DNA of 37,519 nucleotides, from NCBI RefSeq assembly GCF_010131535.1, contig NZ_WUBS01000024.1, positions 1-37,519 of the forward strand. Reading direction: 5' to 3'. Numbering within the stretch: position 1 is the stretch's first letter; the number at the start of each line of letters is the position of its first letter. The DNA is from Acerihabitans arboris (GTDB lineage Bacteria; Pseudomonadota; Gammaproteobacteria; Enterobacterales; Enterobacteriaceae). This document shows positions 34,754 through 37,519 of the stretch, one piece after another. A program made the translations under genes and the position numbers. The notes below the pieces were generated by a model. That model did not search any database. It saw nothing but the letters and a program-made list of their open reading frames with translations, and was not told the DNA's origin.

Positions 34754-35646
34754 GCAATAGTTATATCGCCATAGACTGGGGATCGACAAATTTACGCGCC
34801 TGGCTGTACCTGGACGGCGAACTGGTGGATACCCAGCGTTCCGAGGCCGGCGTCACCCGCCTGGGCGATCGTTCGGCGGAGCAGGTTTTCCGCGACGTAG
34901 TGGCGCCCTGGCGGCGGCACGACGTGCCGGTCATCATGGCCGGCATGGTCGGCAGCAACGCCGGCTGGGTGCCGGTGCCGTACCTGCAGTGCCCGACGCG
35001 TCTTACCGATCTGGCCGGACGACTGACCCGCGTGGCGCAGGCCGCGCCGTCGGCGGCCTGGATTATTCCCGGCATCAGCATTATAAGCGACGGCAATTGC
35101 AACGTGATGCGCGGCGAAGAGACGCAGTTGCTGGGCGCCTACCGGTCCCAGCCGGCCAAATTGTACCTGATGCCCGGCACGCACAGTAAATGGGTGCGCA
35201 TCAACGACGGCGTGATTGATGATTTTCGCACGGTCATGACCGGCGAGCTGCACCATCTGTTAATCAAGCAGTCGCTGGTGGGGGTCGGCATCGGCGAACA
35301 GCGGCCGAACCCGGAGGCGTTCCGCCAGGGACTGGCTCAAGGGTTCAGGGAAAGCCATATCCTGCGCTGCCTGTTTGAAACCCGTGCCGCCCATGTGCTG
35401 GGCCAATTGGATCCCAGCGCGGTGAGCGAGTGGCTCTCCGGCCTGCTGATCGGCAATGAAGTGGCGCAGATGCAGCGCGGCTGGAATATCGGCGGCGGCG
35501 AAACCATCACGGTGATCGGCAATCCGTCGCTTGCGGCCCGCTATCGGCTGGCGCTGGAATTTGCCGGTCTTAACGACCGGTTACTGGATGGCGACGCGTC
35601 ATTCCAGGCCGGTATAAGGAGCATAGTCAATGAATTGGAACGATAA
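34750..35646 (+). CDS. dgoK: 2-dehydro-3-deoxygalactonokinase DgoK
   Basis: Phosphorylates 2-dehydro-3-deoxy-D-galactonate at O6 with ATP, the second step of galactonate breakdown. The 298-aa protein opens SNSYIAIDWGSTNLRAWLYL, the phosphate-binding loop of this actin-fold kinase family, and contains the family stretches MAGMVGSNAGWVPVPYLQCP, MRGEETQLLGA and MPGTHSKWVRI. It overlaps dgoR by 4 bp and dgoA by 17 bp, so the three are translated as one unit. Confidence 0.96.
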   Translation: MSNSYIAIDWGSTNLRAWLYLDGELVDTQRSEAGVTRLGDRSAEQVFRDVVAPWRRHDVPVIMAGMVGSNAGWVPVPYLQCPTRLTDLAGRLTRVAQAAPSAAWIIPGISIISDGNCNVMRGEETQLLGAYRSQPAKLYLMPGTHSKWVRINDGVIDDFRTVMTGELHHLLIKQSLVGVGIGEQRPNPEAFRQGLAQGFRESHILRCLFETRAAHVLGQLDPSAVSEWLSGLLIGNEVAQMQRGWNIGGGETITVIGNPSLAARYRLALEFAGLNDRLLDGDASFQAGIRSIVNELER

Positions 35647-36253
35647 ACTACCCCTGATCGCCATCCTGCGGGGTATTACGCCCGGCGAAGTGCTGGAGCA
35701 TGTGGCGGTGTTGCTGGCGGAGGGATTCGACGCGGTGGAGATTCCGCTGAATTCGCCGAATTGGCAGGAGAGTATCGGCAAAACGGTGCAGGCCTATGGC
35801 GACCGTGCGCTGATTGGCGGCGGCACGGTGCTGAAACCCGCGCAGGTTGACGAACTGGCGTGGCTGGGCGGCAAACTGCTGGTCACCCCTAATATCCAGC
35901 CCGAGGTGATTCGCCGCGCGGTGAGCCACGGCATGACGGTATGCCCCGGCTGCGCCACCGCCACCGAGGCCTTTACCGCCCTGGACGCGGGCGCCGGTGC
36001 GCTGAAAATTTTCCCGTCGGTGTCGTTCGGCCCGGATTATATCAAGGCGCTGAAAGCGGTGTTGCCGCCGGAAATACCGGTATTCGCGGTTGGCGGCATT
36101 ACGCCGCAAAACCTGCATCTGTACCTGAAGGCCGGCTGTATCGGCGCCGGCCTCGGCGGCGATCTTTACCGCGCCGGCCAGCCCGTCAACCGGACCCGCG
36201 AGCAGGCCGCGGCGTTTGTCGCCGCTTATCGGGCCGCAACGCGGGCACGCTAA
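35630..36253 (+). CDS. dgoA: 2-dehydro-3-deoxy-6-phosphogalactonate aldolase DgoA
   Basis: A class I aldolase of the KDPG/KHG family that splits 2-dehydro-3-deoxy-6-phosphogalactonate into pyruvate and glyceraldehyde 3-phosphate. The 207-aa protein shows LIAILRGITPGEV (Arg), AVEIPLNSPNW (catalytic Glu), GGGTVLKPAQVDEL, PGCATATEAF and ALKIFPSV with the Schiff-base lysine. The size fits a single-domain enzyme that is not fused to DgoD. It overlaps dgoK by 17 bp. Confidence 0.96.
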   Translation: MNWNDKLPLIAILRGITPGEVLEHVAVLLAEGFDAVEIPLNSPNWQESIGKTVQAYGDRALIGGGTVLKPAQVDELAWLGGKLLVTPNIQPEVIRRAVSHGMTVCPGCATATEAFTALDAGAGALKIFPSVSFGPDYIKALKAVLPPEIPVFAVGGITPQNLHLYLKAGCIGAGLGGDLYRAGQPVNRTREQAAAFVAAYRAATRAR

Positions 36254-36355
36254 ATCCCAAGATAAGCACGCGCGGCAAGCCGGCCCTTGCGCTGCCCTTT
36301 CCGCTCGGCGAAGATACCCTGGCTGTTTTACGATTAACCGGAAAGGGGGAATACC

Positions 36356-37123
36356 ATGGCGGGTTTATTTGATTTATCCGGGCGCACCGCGCTGGTCACC
36401 GGATCGGCGCGCGGACTGGGTTTTGCCTATGCCAAGGGCCTGGCCGGGGCCGGCGCCGCCGTGATCCTTAACGGCCTGCATGAAGAGACACTGGCGGCGG
36501 CGGTGGATGAGCTTAGCGGGCAAGGGTTTGATGTGCGCGGCATGACGTTTGACGTCACCAGCGAGCAGCAGGTGGCGGCGGTGTTCGCCCAGCTGGATGA
36601 CGAGGGCGAACATGTGGATATTCTGATCAATAATGCCGGTATCCAGCATCGCCAGCCGCTGGTCGACCTCAAGCTTGCCGACTGGCGGCGGGTGATCGAC
36701 ACTAACCTGACCAGCGCGTTTATCGTTTCCCGCGAGGTAGCATCCAGGATGATCGCCAAAGGCACCGGCGGCAAAATCATCAATATCTGTTCATTGACCA
36801 GCGAGGCCGCACGCGCCACCGTTGCGCCCTATACGGCGGCGAAAGGCGGCATCAAGATGCTGACCCGCGCCATGGCGGCGGAATGGGCCGGGCATAATAT
36901 CCAGGCCAACGGCATCGGCCCGGGCTATTTTATTACCGAAATGAACACCGATTTGGTGAATAACCCGGAATTTGACGCCTGGGTTAAAAGCAGTAATCCG
37001 TCTAGGCGCTGGGGTAAACCGCAAGAGCTGATCGGCACCGCCGTGTACCTGTCCTCTTCGGCGTCCGATTATGTCAGCGGACAGATCATCTACGTTGACG
37101 GCGGATGGCTTTCAGTGCTGTAG
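36356..37123 (+). CDS. SDR-family oxidoreductase, gluconate 5-dehydrogenase-like
   Basis: A 255-aa classical short-chain dehydrogenase. It has the cofactor motif TGSARGLG (15-22), NNAG (92-95), catalytic Ser146, Tyr159 and Lys163 in the Y-x-x-x-K arrangement (YTAAK), and the usual end SGQIIYVDGGWLSVL. It resembles IdnO/gluconate 5-dehydrogenase and 2-deoxy-gluconate 3-dehydrogenase (KduD) enzymes. It lies 102 bp after dgoA with its own purine-rich ribosome-binding site, and a strong terminator follows, so it ends the dgoR-dgoK-dgoA transcript. E. coli has no such gene here. It probably interconverts a keto acid and a sugar acid feeding the dgo pathway; substrate unknown. Confidence 0.88.
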   Translation: MAGLFDLSGRTALVTGSARGLGFAYAKGLAGAGAAVILNGLHEETLAAAVDELSGQGFDVRGMTFDVTSEQQVAAVFAQLDDEGEHVDILINNAGIQHRQPLVDLKLADWRRVIDTNLTSAFIVSREVASRMIAKGTGGKIINICSLTSEAARATVAPYTAAKGGIKMLTRAMAAEWAGHNIQANGIGPGYFITEMNTDLVNNPEFDAWVKSSNPSRRWGKPQELIGTAVYLSSSASDYVSGQIIYVDGGWLSVL

Positions 37124-37188
37124 CCGCGTAGCGCGGCCAAAGCGGCAGGCATGGTTTCGCCTGGTCCCGCACCGTGCTTTTCCGCCCC

Positions 37189-37215
37189 GCCGGTCAGGAT
37201 ATGACCGGCTTTTTT
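37189..37215 (+). terminator. Intrinsic terminator after the dgoR-K-A-SDR unit
   Basis: GCCGGTCA (37189-37196) pairs with TGACCGGC (37202-37209) around GGATA and is followed by six T. It separates the SDR gene from dgoD, so dgoD needs its own promoter, which agrees with the separate operator at 37296. Confidence 0.9.
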
Positions 37216-37282
37216 ATGCCTTATGACCTGAATAGGCCGTTTTGCGGTAGCGATAAGGTTTCCTGGCGCGGATGAATTGTCC

Positions 37283-37332
37283 AAAGTGTGATCTGTATTG
37301 TACTACAATATAAAATTATGGTGCTACAATAT
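37283..37332 (+). promoter_or_regulatory. Second DgoR operator, before dgoD
   Basis: TATTGTA-C-TACAATA (37296-37310) is preceded by AAAGTGTGATC and followed by GGTGCTACAAT (37320-37330), nearly the same 50-base block as before dgoR, including the spacing. The central base differs (C instead of G), as expected for a symmetric site. Confidence 0.78.
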
Positions 37333-37399
37333 AGGCATAACACCAGGGTTCATCACCGCAGGATGATGATTTTATTCAGGTTTGACAGGGCGAGATCCT

Positions 37400-37519
37400 A
37401 TGAAAGTAACCAAACTCACCACCTATCGGCTGCCGCCGCGCTGGATGTTCTTAAAAATCGAGACCGACGAAGGCATCGTCGGCTGGGGCGAGCCGGTCAT
37501 CGAAGGCCGGGCCAAAAGC
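37400..37519 (+). CDS. dgoD: D-galactonate dehydratase DgoD (partial, cut by window end)
   Basis: The first 40 residues are visible: [20 protein letters not shown] then [20 protein letters not shown]. This is the N-terminal capping domain opening of DgoD, an enolase-superfamily enzyme that dehydrates D-galactonate to 2-dehydro-3-deoxy-D-galactonate with Mg. It differs from E. coli DgoD at only a few positions in this stretch. It is transcribed separately from the dgoR unit, behind its own DgoR-type operator. Confidence 0.94.
   Translation, partial: MKVTKLTTYRLPPRWMFLKIETDEGIVGWGEPVIEGRAKS

Overview
The window is a piece of an enterobacterial chromosome around the replication-gene cluster. 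rpmH, rnpA, yidD, yidC and mnmE run leftward from about 20.4 kb. dnaA, dnaN, recF and gyrB run rightward from 21.1 kb. To the right, yidA and a dgo (D-galactonate) cluster follow, as in E. coli. The mix of near-enteric housekeeping proteins, decayed insertion sequences, broken toxin genes and an ankyrin-repeat protein beside gyrB suggests a Sodalis-like or Pectobacteriaceae-related bacterium, perhaps host-associated. That placement is an inference from gene content and protein resemblance; no 16S or search was available.

Region 1 (1-4.3 kb) is a gene graveyard. It holds the tail of an IS256-type transposase abutting the last 25 codons of an arginase-family gene, an intact rpn-type nuclease gene with a 12-bp tandem repeat and a good internal start, a broken symE, a fused relic of an antitoxin and an IS630 transposase, a GC-rich ketopantoate-reductase-like gene, and a toxin-antitoxin pair whose antitoxin is intact and whose toxin is broken.

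Region 2 (4.3-16.6 kb) looks like one mobile island integrated at the 3' end of mnmE, the target also used by SGI1-type islands. A tyrosine integrase with clustered arm-type sites lies beside mnmE, and an imperfect copy of the mnmE 3' end lies at 4290-4317. The AT-rich cargo (4.6-10.2 kb) includes a Ser/Thr kinase, an unrecognised 396-aa protein, a convergent PD-(D/E)XK-like nuclease and a PPP-type protein phosphatase. This is a candidate phospho-signalling or defence module. Then come a gene-poor stretch with strong hairpins and three tandem RNA-like stem-loop units with covarying stems, a second tyrosine-recombinase-like protein, a RepA-like ATPase followed by six TGGGGGA motifs, and an arginase-family gene.

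Region 3 (16.6-27.2 kb) is the conserved core for translation, membrane-protein insertion, tRNA modification and replication. It includes a near-consensus rpmH promoter, a DnaA box, a GATC-rich dnaA leader and a strong terminator after gyrB.

Region 4 (27.2-37.5 kb) carries an AT-rich ankyrin gene, yidA, and sugar-acid catabolism. A leftward MFS transporter-uxuA unit is divergent from a UxuR-like regulator. A rightward dgoR-dgoK-dgoA-SDR unit follows, then dgoD, cut by the window end. Near-identical palindromic operators precede dgoR and dgoD, which suggests one DgoR regulon. DgoD, DgoK and DgoA would take galactonate to pyruvate and glyceraldehyde 3-phosphate; UxuA would feed mannonate into the same type of 2-keto-3-deoxy-acid metabolism.
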